A stretch of 64,000 nucleotides of DNA. Origin: Arctopsyche grandis (Eukaryota; Arthropoda; Insecta; Trichoptera; Hydropsychidae). Made by a program: the position numbers and the translations under genes. Below, piece after piece: positions 18,201 through 30,452 of this stretch. Below the pieces are notes generated by a model. That model was not told the DNA's origin. It was given only the letters and a program-made list of their open reading frames with translations, and ran no database searches. Location of the stretch: assembly GCF_051622035.1 (NCBI RefSeq), contig NC_135365.1:29202001-29266000 (forward strand). The letters are read 5' to 3'. Position 1 is the first letter of the stretch. Each line of letters opens with the position of its first letter.

Positions 18201-21200
18201 TACGTCGACAACACTTTCAATATGTTAGTATATATGTGTGTATTATATATGTATGTATATAATAATAAATGAAATAAATTCAAATACACAAGTTAATATT
18301 AACAAAAAATAATTATAATAATTTAACCGTTTGCCCGCGGCCGTCTTCTATGGAAGCTTTGGGCGACAAGTCTGTAGCGCGGCTGTCTTCCATAGAATTT
18401 CTGAACTTTGCATGGGATTTTGAGGCTTATATGCGCCTATTTCAACTGTTTTAAGGTTCAAAATTGGTTGAATATACTACTGAGAGTTGAATGCCATCTA
18501 TTCAATTTGCTTAAAATTCATACATACCAGTCAAAATTAGTTTTTTGTGGAACCATACTGAAACCTCGTTTAAGTGACGTCACGTCCCCATACAATTACG
18601 AAGAATGATTATTTGACAATTAATCCATAACTACGACATATATTATGTATTTTATTGTTTAAAATAATACTTTATGTGTTAATTAACATATCTGGTTACT
18701 TGAGTAAATATTAAAATCTGTATTTAATAAGGTCGAAAACTCGATTGCCAAATTCGCGAAAAAGGTGCCGCGTACAAGGCTTGTTCACTATATTTATTGC
18801 CGCGGACAAAGGGTTAACTACTGCTATTAAATTATATCACATGCAAAGCTTACTATCTATTATATGGAAAATGTATTCGGTATTTAAACTAATGCATATA
18901 AGTTTTAGGTGCCATATAATATACATTAGATCACAAAATACATTGGCCAATCTATGTATTTCTGTATATTTATTTCTTAGGTGTGTATTAATAATTACAA
19001 TTAAAAAAAAAATACCTCATACATTATTCATACATATTTAAAATAAAATAATAATTAATTTTTCACTTTGTAATGAGTAATAATAATAACTTAATCAAAT
19101 AATAATAAAAAACACTGAAAAATAATAATGAACATACATAGGTATTTAAAACATATGGCGTTGATAAATGCATAATACTTTCAATGAATTGTTTTATTAT
19201 AAGCCAAATAAGTTACCACAATTCCAGTGAAAAATTCTTTTGCAATCTATAGAATAAATGTTAATGTTAAATCAAGTAAACTACCCGCTTTCGGAAAATA
19301 AATTAAAAATCCACACATTGTGTATGCATTACGGACACAAACGTGGAAATTTCCTTTGCATTTTGTTAATTGTGCAGATATTGGATTATTTTGCATTGCT
19401 TCTCTCTCTCCAGTCAACATATGAATAATATCATCTACTTTATATATATATATATATATATAATATGTACAGTATAAATTTTATTAATTCAACGATAGTG
19501 CGCACGGAATGCACCACTATACTTACCTTTTGCTTGTTGCTGATCGGCCGCTTTATTTTATTCAAATGCATTTCTGTCATTTTTAAGAAACCATTCGTGA
19601 GATTATCCAGATCTTGGCGAGTCGGCTCCGGATATATGTCACAGTGTGGAGCACCTTCCAAAATTCTTTTCGTTGCCGGATTATTCAACGGCAATAGCAA
19701 TGTACGGAATCTCCAGTACTTCAAAGCCTATTATATAAAAATAAAAAAAAAACAATAAAATACACAATTGTAAAGATCTAACTAAATCGTTATATACATT
19801 TCTCTTCTATACAGGGTTGCCAGACTATTTGAGCGGGACTGTCCCGAGTTCAATGGACAAGTCCCGAGTCTTGCATTGCGACTTAACAAAAATGTATATG
19901 TATAAAAAAAGTTTTTTAAAAACCAGCCTCTTTTTTAGTTTTGTATATAATATTAAGATATATAAATTATTATTTTGAATAAAAATACCAATAATTTTAT
20001 TTTACTACCGCCATCTATGTATAAAACTAAAGACTACATTGACGTTACCCAGATTTAACATTTGCAAACTACAAACGCGTCTTAAACGATATTTTACCTC
20101 TATCATAATGGCGGAGGATCCATTTACTTATATTGATGACTAAAATGAGCAATATGGCAAAGTATGAAAACGATCGGATAAGAGGCAAATCTTTTCCTGA
20201 ATTGTAATCGTTAGTGAAACGTAAAGGAGGTTTGTAATAATAAAAATGTATGTATAAAGAGGCTCGTTTAGTTGTTGTACAGAAAAGATTCGACTTTAAA
20301 AGTAACAAATTTCAATCATAAGTCTTGTCCTTAAAACCAAACATGAAAAACAAATTTTCTCCAATTGAATAATTAACAAAACAATTACTTGCAATATTGA
20401 CCTTCTATATGAAGATGTCTGTTTGTTAAACAAATATTTACTGAATATGAATAAAGCAAACTAGAAAAAAAAACAATACATGAAAAATGGATAATATTTT
20501 TTTTGTATAAAATTGTGGCTGAATTCCATGTTCCAATGCAATTTACGAAAGAATATTTAGTCTAATTAGTGCAGCCTGGAGAAAGGACAACAAAAGATTA
20601 TTATCAAAAACCGTAGAAGCTGAATAAAATTTTGATTGCAAATGTATGACTTTATCAACGTATTTTGAAACAAGCTAAAAGTTCAGAAACAAATAAATTT
20701 TTACATTTAAATCAATATGTGATTCCTATAATTGTATCTAATAAATATATTTGGATAGCTGTGATTCCTGCGGATTATCATGAGACTATTTTTTGTACGT
20801 TCTCTTTCTGTATACATATGTACTTTTCTAAATACATTAAAATTATGTATTTTTTCCTTAATTCGTTAACTTTTTTTGTCGAAATAGTGAATGTTCCGAT
20901 CTGTGATTTTGGATATCTGGCAACCCTGCTTTCCTATAGCACATTTGGTTTTTATTAGGTTTGCCGATCACTTGTTACGGAATACTTACTTCGACTAAAA
21001 CAAAATCTGTATCTCCCCTCGTGCAAATATAATGGTCCATATAATTCCAATTAAAATTTTCTAACTTTTCCGTCGTGAACGAAACCCAGGACACTTCGTA
21101 TGTATCATGATGAGGAGCATGAAACCGATATCGATAATGGATATTAAACGGAGGATACGGATGCCTAAAACAACACAAATTCCAGATTAAAACACAAGTA

Positions 21201-24200
21201 CACTTGTAAACATACTTACATGTTTAATGATATATTTAATACCTGGGTCGGTATCTCGTAACGGTAATAGTTGATCCTGCCAGTGACAATTTATGAAACA
21301 CTCTACCGATGGACAAATAGTGACAAGCAGATAGCGGAGGACGAACAGCGGGTGGAAGTACAGGTATAATTTCACATTCCAAAGTAGCTCCGTTTCCAAT
21401 TCCTACAATCAACTGGAATCCCTACAAATGAATAACTACAGTTTAGAATCAATCCTAGCCTCAAATCACCAGCTGATGTAAGCGTTTTAAATATGATAGC
21501 TTTGTCGATTATGAGTGGTTAAGTGGACTGACTTGTGCCAGACGTTGAGATATGATCTCTTTGAAGACTTCCACAGTGGTAAGCGGCTCTTTGTAGATTG
21601 CCCTGTTTTGTGCAAAGTCAGCGTTAACATCGTCGGGAAGTAAATTATATTCGGATACAACATAGTCATTCTGCAGCGATCTTTTATCGGGGAAATAGTC
21701 CGTCGTGATGGGCAGGCATGCGGGAATCGTTAAAGATTTCCAGTCGACTCCTGTGCAAAATAATGATGGATTTAATATATACATATATACACGTACTAAG
21801 ATATGAAAAACGTGAAAGGTTTGTTCGTCAAACCTGTTGTTAGAGCCGGAGTCCATTCCTGCTCTCCAGTAGCTCCCCACAGGAGGGCTATGTTGTTGTT
21901 GTTATTGGTAGAGTTCACGTTGTTGAATGTCATGATGTTTTGTGGAGGTGTTGAGTGTATTGCCGGGTGGGATGGTGATATCAGTGATCGCTTTCGAACT
22001 GAAGATGCTGAAAATATTGAAATAATTAACGATTCGGTGTTTAAATCGCAGATATCAAAGCAAAATTCATATATGTAAAAATTTGAACATAGAAAATATC
22101 CATCTGTGTTATCACTCAACTTCATATATATGTATGTATAATAAAATTTACAGTTGTAGGAATATAGCACAACTTGTACTATCCTGAATCTAGGTCGATG
22201 ATCTCATCTATTTTTCCATAGAACGCAAGTCGTACGATTGCATCATCGCGTTCCTGTATGTGCATGCAAAGCCAACCTTGCCCGAAATATCTTTGCTCAC
22301 ACAAAGGCAAATACATCAACTCGCTTCAGATAAACAATCTCGAGTCTCTAGAAACCCCTCGAGAGCACGATTTCATCATACAACTACGCATCGACCAAAC
22401 CTTGAGGCATAGCTACGCAAAGTATAACCTGGAGCCCGTAGGAATCCTCAAGAGCACGATCTCACCAGCCAAGTTACGCTTTGCACAACTGACTTCAGTC
22501 TGCCCACTCCTCTGAAGTCGAGCAACTATCTCCGAGTTTCCATAGGCCGAGAAACGGTCGAAATAATAACTACTTGTTAGAAGTAGTTAGTAAAAAAAAT
22601 TGTTCACCTTTAAACATCACTATACTTCTCATATAATCTTCCAAAAACCAATCTGTTTTGATATAACCTAAATTTTATTTTATTTTGAGGTTATGAGCCT
22701 CGGCTTATTAATAAATTAAGTTTTAAATATCTGAATCCGTACAATTAAGCAAATAATCAATATAATAGATTAACATCGACAGCTAGAGTAGGCCTCATCC
22801 CAGTTTTACATATTAGTATAGAAAACATATGATAAATTAGACTCAATCTTACAACTGATTACAAAACATGTGTAATTATGATTTGAGTCCTATTTGACAT
22901 ATGTTTTTGTATAGTATTAGGTCTGATATTAGTATTATACTTATTAAATAGATTACAACCTACCATCAGACAGAAACGTATGATGAGAAAGATGAAGAGG
23001 AGGCGTCGGCGACAGCGGACCGGGTGGAGTAACAGAGCATGCTTGCGGCGGAGGAGTCTTGGAGTATAATGGAATATCAATGCTAGCTTCATCAGCAGCA
23101 GATCCACCGTTCATAGGTCGCGCTTGATAATGATGTTGTTGGATCAAAACACCAGTCGGACCTGAATTAATTATGGAAAGAGTTGAAAAATATATTCATT
23201 ATTTAATATATATATTATCTAAAAGGAAAAGTACCTTTGGGAAAAATATGAGTCCAACGACGTCGGTTACTAGTCAATTTAACGGTGACATGAGAAGGAT
23301 CGAAAGGGTTAATTAAGGCTCTGCCGGTTCGGACGACGGCAGCGCTGACTCCCTCCGGACTGATGACTGCTTGGGCTTCCGTACCTAGCGCCGAGCTTCG
23401 AATGTTATATAATGTGTCCGGATTTCCCTTTTGTTTGTTAACTGTAGGACATGCGAGAGATAAAGTTAAAAGCACACGAATCACGCTCGAGTGTTCCGTT
23501 TGAGAACCTGTATCATACCAGAACTAGATAGGATGTCGGCAAAGTTGTGATGAATATCAGGATCGGACATTTTTCTATTTTTGTTCATGATGTAAGGAGG
23601 ACTCCGTTCGCGATTTATAATCTCTAAGCCGGCGGCCGAAGTCTTCTTCGTTCGACACACCCGTTGTAAGCTGATGGTTATTCATAAAAAAAATACATAT
23701 GTATTACACATTTATTAGTAATAAAAAATTTATTTGTAAATTGTAATTCAAACCCACTAAATGAAATTTGCTTCAATATGAACTATTCTAAACTGGACAA
23801 ACATTTGTAACTTCTTAAAACTGAGATAAAATCTGAGTATAAATATTGTAACGTGGGGATTATCAGCCATCTAAAGTGCATTCGATGGCTAACAATGGAG
23901 ACCCACGAACTGACGTAGTGGGACTCTAAATGGTCCTAAAACCCTGAAAGCGTGAGACTCACTTAAAACTGCACGTGCCTAGACAATGTAGAAAAAAACT
24001 GATCGGGGAAGCTGTAGTGAGCGACCTTCCCTTTTTAATGAGGTACTTAGGCCATATCAGATCATTCTGGAAGGAACGCTGGCTGCGCGTGGATCTACTG
24101 AATCACTCAATAAATGCTGTGAAGCGATTTTGTCCTTTCATTTGGATCCAACAATATGATAACAAAATTTGGGGTAGTTGAAATAGATTTCTATTATTAC

Positions 24201-27200
24201 AAGCTTTTAATACAAATATAAATTTATTTATTTTTACATAGATATATACCAGGAAGGCCTAACAGGTAAAACCCAATGCACTTTCCTAGACAATTATTAC
24301 AAATATTGCAGCATATTTTATTACATAAATCGCTGAATTTCGAGATGCTCAAGAACAGGAAATTAACTATCAATTAATTGATGAATCAATCAATAGAGAC
24401 GTCTATGGATTTAGACTTGTACATCAATTTTTACATATTGTACATAAATCAAATTCAGATAGTTTTTGCCAATTTGATGGATGAACCGTTTCAACAATTA
24501 AATCAAATAAATTGGCAATCTCTGATAGGAAACGATCGACTTGAAATCAAAAATATCTAAGCCTGACCAGCAGTATTAAAGATAAGCACGGGATCGAACC
24601 TGGTAACCTCTCCATGCTAAACATCAACGCAACCACCGATCCGTACTGCTGGCTAAATCAACATATTATATATATGTTGATTTAGCCAGATTTTATTTTT
24701 ACATAGATGTCTCATATTTTTACATAGATGTCTCAATGGATTAATCAATTAATTAATTGTTAATGTCGTGTCCTTCAGCTTCTAGAAATACAGTTATTTA
24801 TGTAATGAAAATGCTGCATTGTTTGTAATTAATTTTCCAGGAAGACGCATTGGGGTCTTCCTGGTATATATATATGTAAAAATAAATAAAATATATAAAT
24901 CAACATATACTGGACAAAATTTCTTAACGTTTTTTTAAGACTTAACTTGGACCCATCGAGTATTATTATGCTATTGAGACAATGATTTATACTCGTACAG
25001 TTCAAACAGTCTTTAAAATAACCTAACATAAACTTTACTTACGTCTTATAAGCTCATTATATATTAAAACAGTTCAACCCGTATAAATATTAGTCATCGA
25101 AAAGACCTCGAGACAGTCCGATAGATGAGATAACATTATAAAATGAAAATAAACAAGTTTTACAAACAAATAAGATGCTATATGCATACAACTTCAAATG
25201 AATGTAAATAAAAAATTCGGGTGTGACCAACCCATGACTTTATCTATGTATTTGAGGAATATAAGAAGGTTACAAAACAAAATTCGATATTGAACTAATA
25301 ACTATGATAGCGATACAAATTGAGCGCAAATATATGCAAATACTTGCACAAGACAAAATTTCTACTTCCGGTTGGCGGATTTTGTTCAAATTTTTTTAAT
25401 TATTTAAAATCAGTATAATTATTATACACATTTAATATCAAGAGGATAAAAATAATTTAAAAGGTCAAAATAAAATAATGAAATATTGTTTTTAAAAAAA
25501 ATACTACTTCCGGTTTACGAATTCTGACCAAAACGTTACCAAATCTAAGTTAGCACATAAACAACACAAATATAAATTTTCAGCTTAATACGTTTAGGGG
25601 CGTGGACAGGATCCAGGCGACAACATTTTTGACCTTTCTAATAGGAGAAAATTCCACTTCCGGTTCATTAAATTTGCTGATTTTATTTTTTATTTTTACT
25701 TAAAATCACTATCTCTATTGTACACAATAAATATCAAGGGGCTTAAAATAATTTAAAAGGTCAAAATAAAATAATGAAATATTGTTTTTAAAAAAAATAC
25801 TACTTCCGGTTTACGAATTCTGACCAAAACGTTACCAAATCTAAGTTAGTACATAAACAACACAAATATAAATTTTCAGCTTAATACGTTTAGGGGCGTG
25901 GACAGGATCCAGGCGAAAACATTTTTGACCTTTCTAATAGGAGAAAATCCCACTTCCGGTTCATTAAATTTGCTGATTTTATTTTTTATTTTTACTTAAA
26001 ATCACTATCTCTATTGTACACAATAAATATCAAGGGGCTTAAAATAATTTAAAAGGTCAAAATAAAATAATGAAATATTGTTTTTAAAAAAAATACTACT
26101 TCCGGTTTACGAATTCTGACCAAAACGTTACCAAATCTAAGTTAGTATATAAACAACACAAATATAAATTTTCAGCTTAATACGTTCAGGGGCGTGGACA
26201 GGATCCAGGCGACAACATTTTTGACCTTTCTAATAGGAGAAAATCCCACTTCCGGTTCATTAAATTTGCTGATTTTATTTTTTATTTTTACTTAAAATCA
26301 CTATCTCTATTGTACACAATAAATATCAAGACGTTTAAAATAATTTAAAAGGTCAAAATAAAAAAATGAAAAAATAATGAAATATTGTTTTTAAAAAAAA
26401 ATACTACTTCCGGTTTACGAATTCTGACCAAAACGTCACCAAATCTAAGTTAGTACATAAACAACACAAATATAAATTTTCAGCTTAATACGTTTAGGGG
26501 TGTGGACAGGATCCAGGCGACAACATTTTTGACTTTTCTAATAGGAGAAAATCCCACTTCCGGTTCATTAAATTTGCTGATTTTATTTTTTATTTTTACT
26601 TAAAATCACTATCTCTATTGTACACAATAAATATCAAGACGTTTAAAATAATTTAAAAGGTCAAAATAAAATAATGAAAAAATAATGAAATATTGTTTTT
26701 AAAAAAAATACTACTTCCGGTTTACGAATTCTGACCAAAACGTCACCAAATCTAAGTTAGTACATAAACAACACAAATATAAATTTTCAGCTTAATACGT
26801 TCAGGGGTGTGGTCAGGATCCAGGCGACAACATTTTTGACCTTCCTTCCGGATGCTTCCGGAGGGAAAAAATCCCACTTCCGGTTTATTAAATTTAGTGA
26901 TTTTTTTTTATTTTAATCACATTGATACAAGAATTATACTTGAATTTTTTCGTGAAGACCACACATGTTTAAGGGGTCGAAAAAAATAGTGGAAGACAAA
27001 TCGAACAAGAGTAAACTGCCACTTCCGGTCGACGGACGCTTACCAAATTTTATACATAACTTGGTATTGAGCTTAAACTGATCGATATGAAATTTCAGTT
27101 CGATAAATCAAAAGGCTTTTGAGAAAAACATAAAAAACCTTGATTCTCTAGAGTAAAAGTACTACTTCCGGTTCAGATAAAAATATTTAAAAAATATAAA

Positions 27201-29762
27201 ATTATAAAAATTATTATTTCTAGTACATGTAAAAAAAAATCAGTCCGATTCAGTTAGTAGTTTGGGAGAAAATCGAATTCAAAAACTTAAAAAAAAGAGG
27301 ACACCTATAAGGGGAGGTACCATTTCCGGTCAACTTAAAAATTTGAAAAAAATTTACGTAGTGTCTATAAGAATTTCATTAACTGATACTAAGTTTCGGT
27401 TCGATAGGACTAACGGTGTTGAAAAAATCCCTAAAAGTACACAGACACACACACAGACACACACACACACATTTTTTCTAGATCATTAAAACGTGATCAG
27501 TAATCGATTCTGAGTTCGAATCAGTCAAAATCTCGAGTTCGAATTTTTGCATGATCACAAAACTTCATCTATTGTTACTACGTACATAGATAAAGTAAAA
27601 ATACACACCATGTGCCGTGAACTGGTGGCAATTGAAACACATGAGCATCGTAAGCGTCGTAATCAAAGAGCGAATTGTGGATGTATTCTTCTTCTTTCAA
27701 AAGCTTACCCTTTTGTTCCGACTCATAAACCTGAAAATCATACGCATATATAGAAAACCACACTGAAATTTGTCAAATTTAACAGTTTTCTTACTTTTAT
27801 CAACGGCTCTTGTGTCCTTCTGGGCGGCAATTTTATCCTGGGTATGAAATTGGAATATGCGACTTTTTTATTCGTCGAATAGAACGAAAGGTTTATCCAA
27901 TGCGGCATTGAATAATCGTCGACGGAACTGATGGTGGTATCCTTATTATGGAATTTGAGAAGCGGTACAGCATGGAGAGGTTGCTCACCGACGCATACCA
28001 GATCGCTGCCCACACCGTTGTCTATAATTCTTTGTTTTGTTACGTTAGTGAGCTCTCTATCCACTTCGAACACTCCGACGCCAGGGGTGATCACCACACT
28101 GAGCTGACCGGTGCGGTCGAAACTTCTATCGAGATAGTGCTTCTCAAAAACTGCAAAATAACATACGCAATGAAACATTACACTCTTCTTCAGAACTATC
28201 TTCTATCATAGACATCGTGTACGAACCGTTGAGACTCATATTTAGAACTTCGAGAAAGTTTCCTTGGGCTGCGGTCGAATTCACAGCCGACGGAATGTCA
28301 ATATTTGACCTTTCGTGATATTGCAACACTATCTTTTGATAATCTGTAAACAATCTTCGCAACTGCAATAGAATGTTAGACCAATCTTCGTAGCGCTCGT
28401 TTTGAACCGCGACTCTAAAATGAGAACATTTCAAGATTTCTATTTGATTTTCAATTCATATTCCATTTGAATAATTATTTTTCTATTTTAAAGGGTTGGA
28501 AACCTTTGATTTTGATCACGCAATTTACCTATAAAAATCTTCATAATAGCGACCTCGGTAATCTTGTTGTAAGCATTCCCTCATATGTTGTGGAAATTCA
28601 TCTAAAGTTTTCGCTTTGTAAAACGTCCTAGAGAATAAAACTATCGTAACTTCATGATTGCATCCATATTTCTTGTATTTAAAAAAAGAAAATAAACATC
28701 AATTATCGACTTTAAACTTTGTAAATAAACAATCAAAACGTAAACACAAATCCAAGCACAACAAGATAGCACAATTAACCAAAAAAGCAGATGATAAGAA
28801 ATGCGTATTATACACTATTTTAACATTAAAATTATAACAATCACCTTCCATTTGGCGAAAAGGTCCGCTAAAAAGCCATTAACAGCCTTTTCAAAATAAA
28901 GATCACCGTGAATATCGAAATCCCACATCTCGGAAGACATTTGTATGAAAAGATACACCATAGAAGTAGACGATCGGAACACTATTTTAGTCTCATCGGT
29001 AATAACTCCGCAAGCAACTCTGTCACCTTGGGACCACATTTCGTAAACTTGACACCGAATCGTTCCTCCGCAGTGTTCAATTTTCTTATTCATATAAACA
29101 CACGTGTTATTCTAAAAAAAATTCAACATAAACGATCCATTCGTACATATACACTTTAAAACAACAAATCAAACGCCATACCAAATGATTCTTCAACCTC
29201 CACATTTCGGAACGACCCATATACTGATCTTTGAACGTAACTTCAATGGAATCGAGAGCTACGTCACAATGATTTACGACATTTAAATAAACATCAGCGT
29301 AGGCACGTAGTTGGAAAGTTGTAGCTATGCTTTGCTCGATGCTGATAGTATCTGTGAAAAGAATAACATAAATGTATTGTTATAACAATTATTCAACTAA
29401 ATTTGAATCTGTGATTATACCTTTTCCTCTGCCCACTCCGTCTTCTTTGAACGGAGGAACTTGCAATAAGAGTCTGGGAAATTCATTTTCTGGCTGATAT
29501 ATTTCGACAACATCACCCTCTTTAATGCTCGGATGATCTTTCGGGTTGATGATCAAATCATCGGCTGAAAGTTGCAAGATACATATTAATATTTGTACTA
29601 AATTGAGTAGTTTTTAGTGGTAGGTGTATATTGACATATTTGGAAATAAAAGAAATATATGTTTGCTTCCTTTCTATTTAACACGTTGAATGGTTTTAAT
29701 GCACTTTTGTGATATATTTTATTGAATCTTTTTTATGCAAACTCATTCATTAAATATCAATA

Positions 29763-29806
<44 letters not shown>

Positions 29807-29935
29807 ATTCATGAAATTGCGACTTTCAAGAATGGAATTTTAAGAGTTTGGTCCATTGTGTAAAAATATGTATAAATTATAGAAATACTGACTGCTAAAA
29901 CTTTTGGTGTGCACGTGCAGTTTGACGTGCTTCAT
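12259..29935 (-). CDS. DEPDC5: DEPDC5/Iml1, GATOR1 complex subunit, 26 coding exons, complete
   Basis: GATOR1 subunit that, with NPRL2 and NPRL3, inactivates RagA/B and restrains TORC1 at the lysosome. Exons (minus strand, plus coordinates): 29893-29935, 29421-29564, 29182-29351, 28845-29111, 28529-28671, 28227-28414, 27795-28150, 27609-27730, 23519-23670, 23235-23441, 22964-23161, 21834-22007, 21533-21750, 21243-21421, 20990-21164, 19527-19727, 16397-16479, 16172-16246, 15894-16098, 15714-15813, 14119-14367, 13881-14041, 13645-13813, 12707-12938, 12534-12633, 12259-12462. They total 4515 bp, 1504 residues, with every phase consistent. Recognisable: N-terminal [20 protein letters not shown] and [57 protein letters not shown], a DEP domain (about residues 1035-1130), and C-terminal [17 protein letters not shown]. 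The ends of exons 17, 19 and 21 rest on phase and homology and are least certain. Introns are rich in transposons. Confidence 0.95.
13021..13568 (+). mobile_element. Solo LTR, family B
   Basis: A 548-bp block starts TGTAGGAATATAGCACAACT and ends CCCGCGCACTACA, with 4-bp duplicates CCGG at 13017-13020 and 13569-13572. AATAAACGATCCTC near its 3' end is a plausible LTR poly(A) signal. It lies in DEPDC5 intron 23. Inside, AACTAATCTCGCCTGGAATT recurs about 56 bp apart (13138 and 13191). Related copies are at 22155, 31369 (reverse) and, more distantly, 30453. Confidence 0.85.
14506..14828 (-). mobile_element. LTR family A copy in DEPDC5 intron 20
   Basis: Minus-strand start is TGCTGCGTAGGGGTGAGT, and the copy contains the family block around CACAGCATTTATTGA. 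The flanks ATAT (14502-14505) and ATAC (14829-14832) are a one-mismatch 4-bp duplication. Confidence 0.7.
14854..15308. mobile_element. hAT-like MITE
   Basis: Ends CAGTAGCGTCGCTAGG and, reversed, CAGTGGCGTCGCTAGG are inverted. The flanks CATTTGA and AATTTGA form an imperfect target duplication. The 455-bp interior has no ORF of note. It lies in DEPDC5 intron 20. Confidence 0.75.
16480..18322. other. DEPDC5 intron 16, left part, nothing firmly assigned
   Basis: AT-rich DNA with two G tracts (about 17593 and 17644) and a GC-rich island at about 18055-18120. No exon-like conservation or complete repeat was identified. Confidence 0.4.
18323..18817. mobile_element. piggyBac-type MITE, copy 2
   Basis: A 495-bp element with TTAA at both edges, in inverted orientation to the copy at 7630 and similar over its whole length (for example TACTGAGAGTTGAATGCCAT). 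Ends are TTAACCGTTTGCCCGCGGC and, reversed, TTAACCCTTTGTCCGCGGC. In DEPDC5 intron 16. Confidence 0.88.
19812..20928. mobile_element. TIR element with CAGGGTTGCCAGA ends
   Basis: The left end CAGGGTTGCCAGACTAT and the reversed right end CAGGGTTGCCAGATATC share 13 perfect terminal bases. The 1.1-kb interior is AT-rich with only short ORFs. The flanks are similar but are not a clean 8-bp repeat. The ends suggest hAT. It fills most of DEPDC5 intron 15. Confidence 0.65.
22155..22562 (+). mobile_element. LTR family B copy, 3' end truncated
   Basis: It starts TGTAGGAATATAGCACAACT and runs in parallel with the 31369 copy (shared CCGTAGGAATCCTCAAGA-like and CCATAGGCCGAGAAACGGTC blocks). It stops before the usual terminal CCTACA, so no target duplicate is visible. 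In DEPDC5 intron 11. Confidence 0.65.
23847..24153 (-). mobile_element. Solo LTR family A in DEPDC5 intron 8
   Basis: The plus strand reads TGTAACGTGGGGATT at the left and GGATCCAACA at the right, flanked by ATAT on both sides (23843-23846, 24154-24157). An internal deletion next to the minus-strand start removed the GTAGGGGTGAGTGG block present in the other copies. Confidence 0.75.
24215..24660 (-). mobile_element. tRNA-derived SINE, family 1, near full length
   Basis: On the minus strand a tRNA-like head (AGCCAGCAGTACGGATCGGT; B box GGTTCGATCCC) is followed by an unrelated body (ATTTATGTACAATATGTAAA) and a tail TTGTCTAGGAAAGTGCATTG .. CCTTCCTGGTATATATCTAT ending in an (ATAAA) tract. The composite head-body-tail layout of about 445 bp is typical of insect SINEs. 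It is head to head with the next SINE. Confidence 0.85.
24679..24895 (+). mobile_element. SINE family 1, internally deleted, inverted partner
   Basis: It contains the ATAGATGTCTCAATGGATTA body and the CCAGGAAGACGCATTGGGGT tail with AATAAATAAAA. Most of the tRNA head is missing after TTTAGCCAG. The junction with the neighbour (about 24647-24684) is a near-palindrome around TATATATA, so the two SINEs form an inverted pair. Confidence 0.7.
25364..27330. repeat. Tandem array with ACTTCCGG-headed 150-bp monomers and 300-bp higher-order units
   Basis: ACTTCCGG occurs at 25364, 25506, 25656, 25802, 25952, 26098, 26248, 26406, 26556, 26713, 26876, 27021 and 27164, with a degenerate ATTTCCGG at 27322. 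Spacings are 142-163 bp. Between 25506 and 26860 the array consists of four nearly identical dimers of 296-308 bp plus a partial one; outside this core the monomers are diverged. It lies in DEPDC5 intron 8. ACTTCCGG is the reverse complement of CCGGAAGT, the ETS-factor core consensus, but binding is not implied. The distal edge has a CA microsatellite (about 27440-27471). Confidence 0.93.
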
Positions 29936-30452
29936 CGCGATGTTGGCGACGAGGAGCTGTCAGCTGTCATCTGTCATCTGTCATCCATGAGTGCAACGAG
30001 ATCAAGTCTCCAGTCTGACTGCACACGACCAATGCTGACAACTGTTTAAATTTAAAACTCTCTTTCCCCGTTCGGAATTAAGAATTAAAAACAGCGAATG
30101 AATTTATTTACTAGACATGGAAAACATTACAATCGTTAGCCATTTGTATTAAAATAATCGTAATCAGTCGACGACATATTTATCCCATTGATATTGTAAA
30201 CAATTGTGAAAATAAGTGCAAAGAAGGACACAAGAGATACATCTTAATGTCTCGAGGGTTTAATTTTTCTATTGAAATTCAAGAAGCCAGTAAGCATTTT
30301 TCCCTAGCCAGAAGTATTGGTCGGCGGTTGCGATTAAAGCCCTAAGAGGTTACCGGGTTCGATCCCGTGCTAATCTTTAATGCTGCTAGTCAGACTTAGA
30401 TATTTGTGACTCGGAAGTCAATCGTTTCCTATCCGAGTTTGCCAATTTACCT

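Noticed and set aside
25364-27330. Possible CRISPR-like array
   Set aside because: The genome is eukaryotic, and the near-identical unit is about 300 bp with no unique spacers, so this is a satellite.
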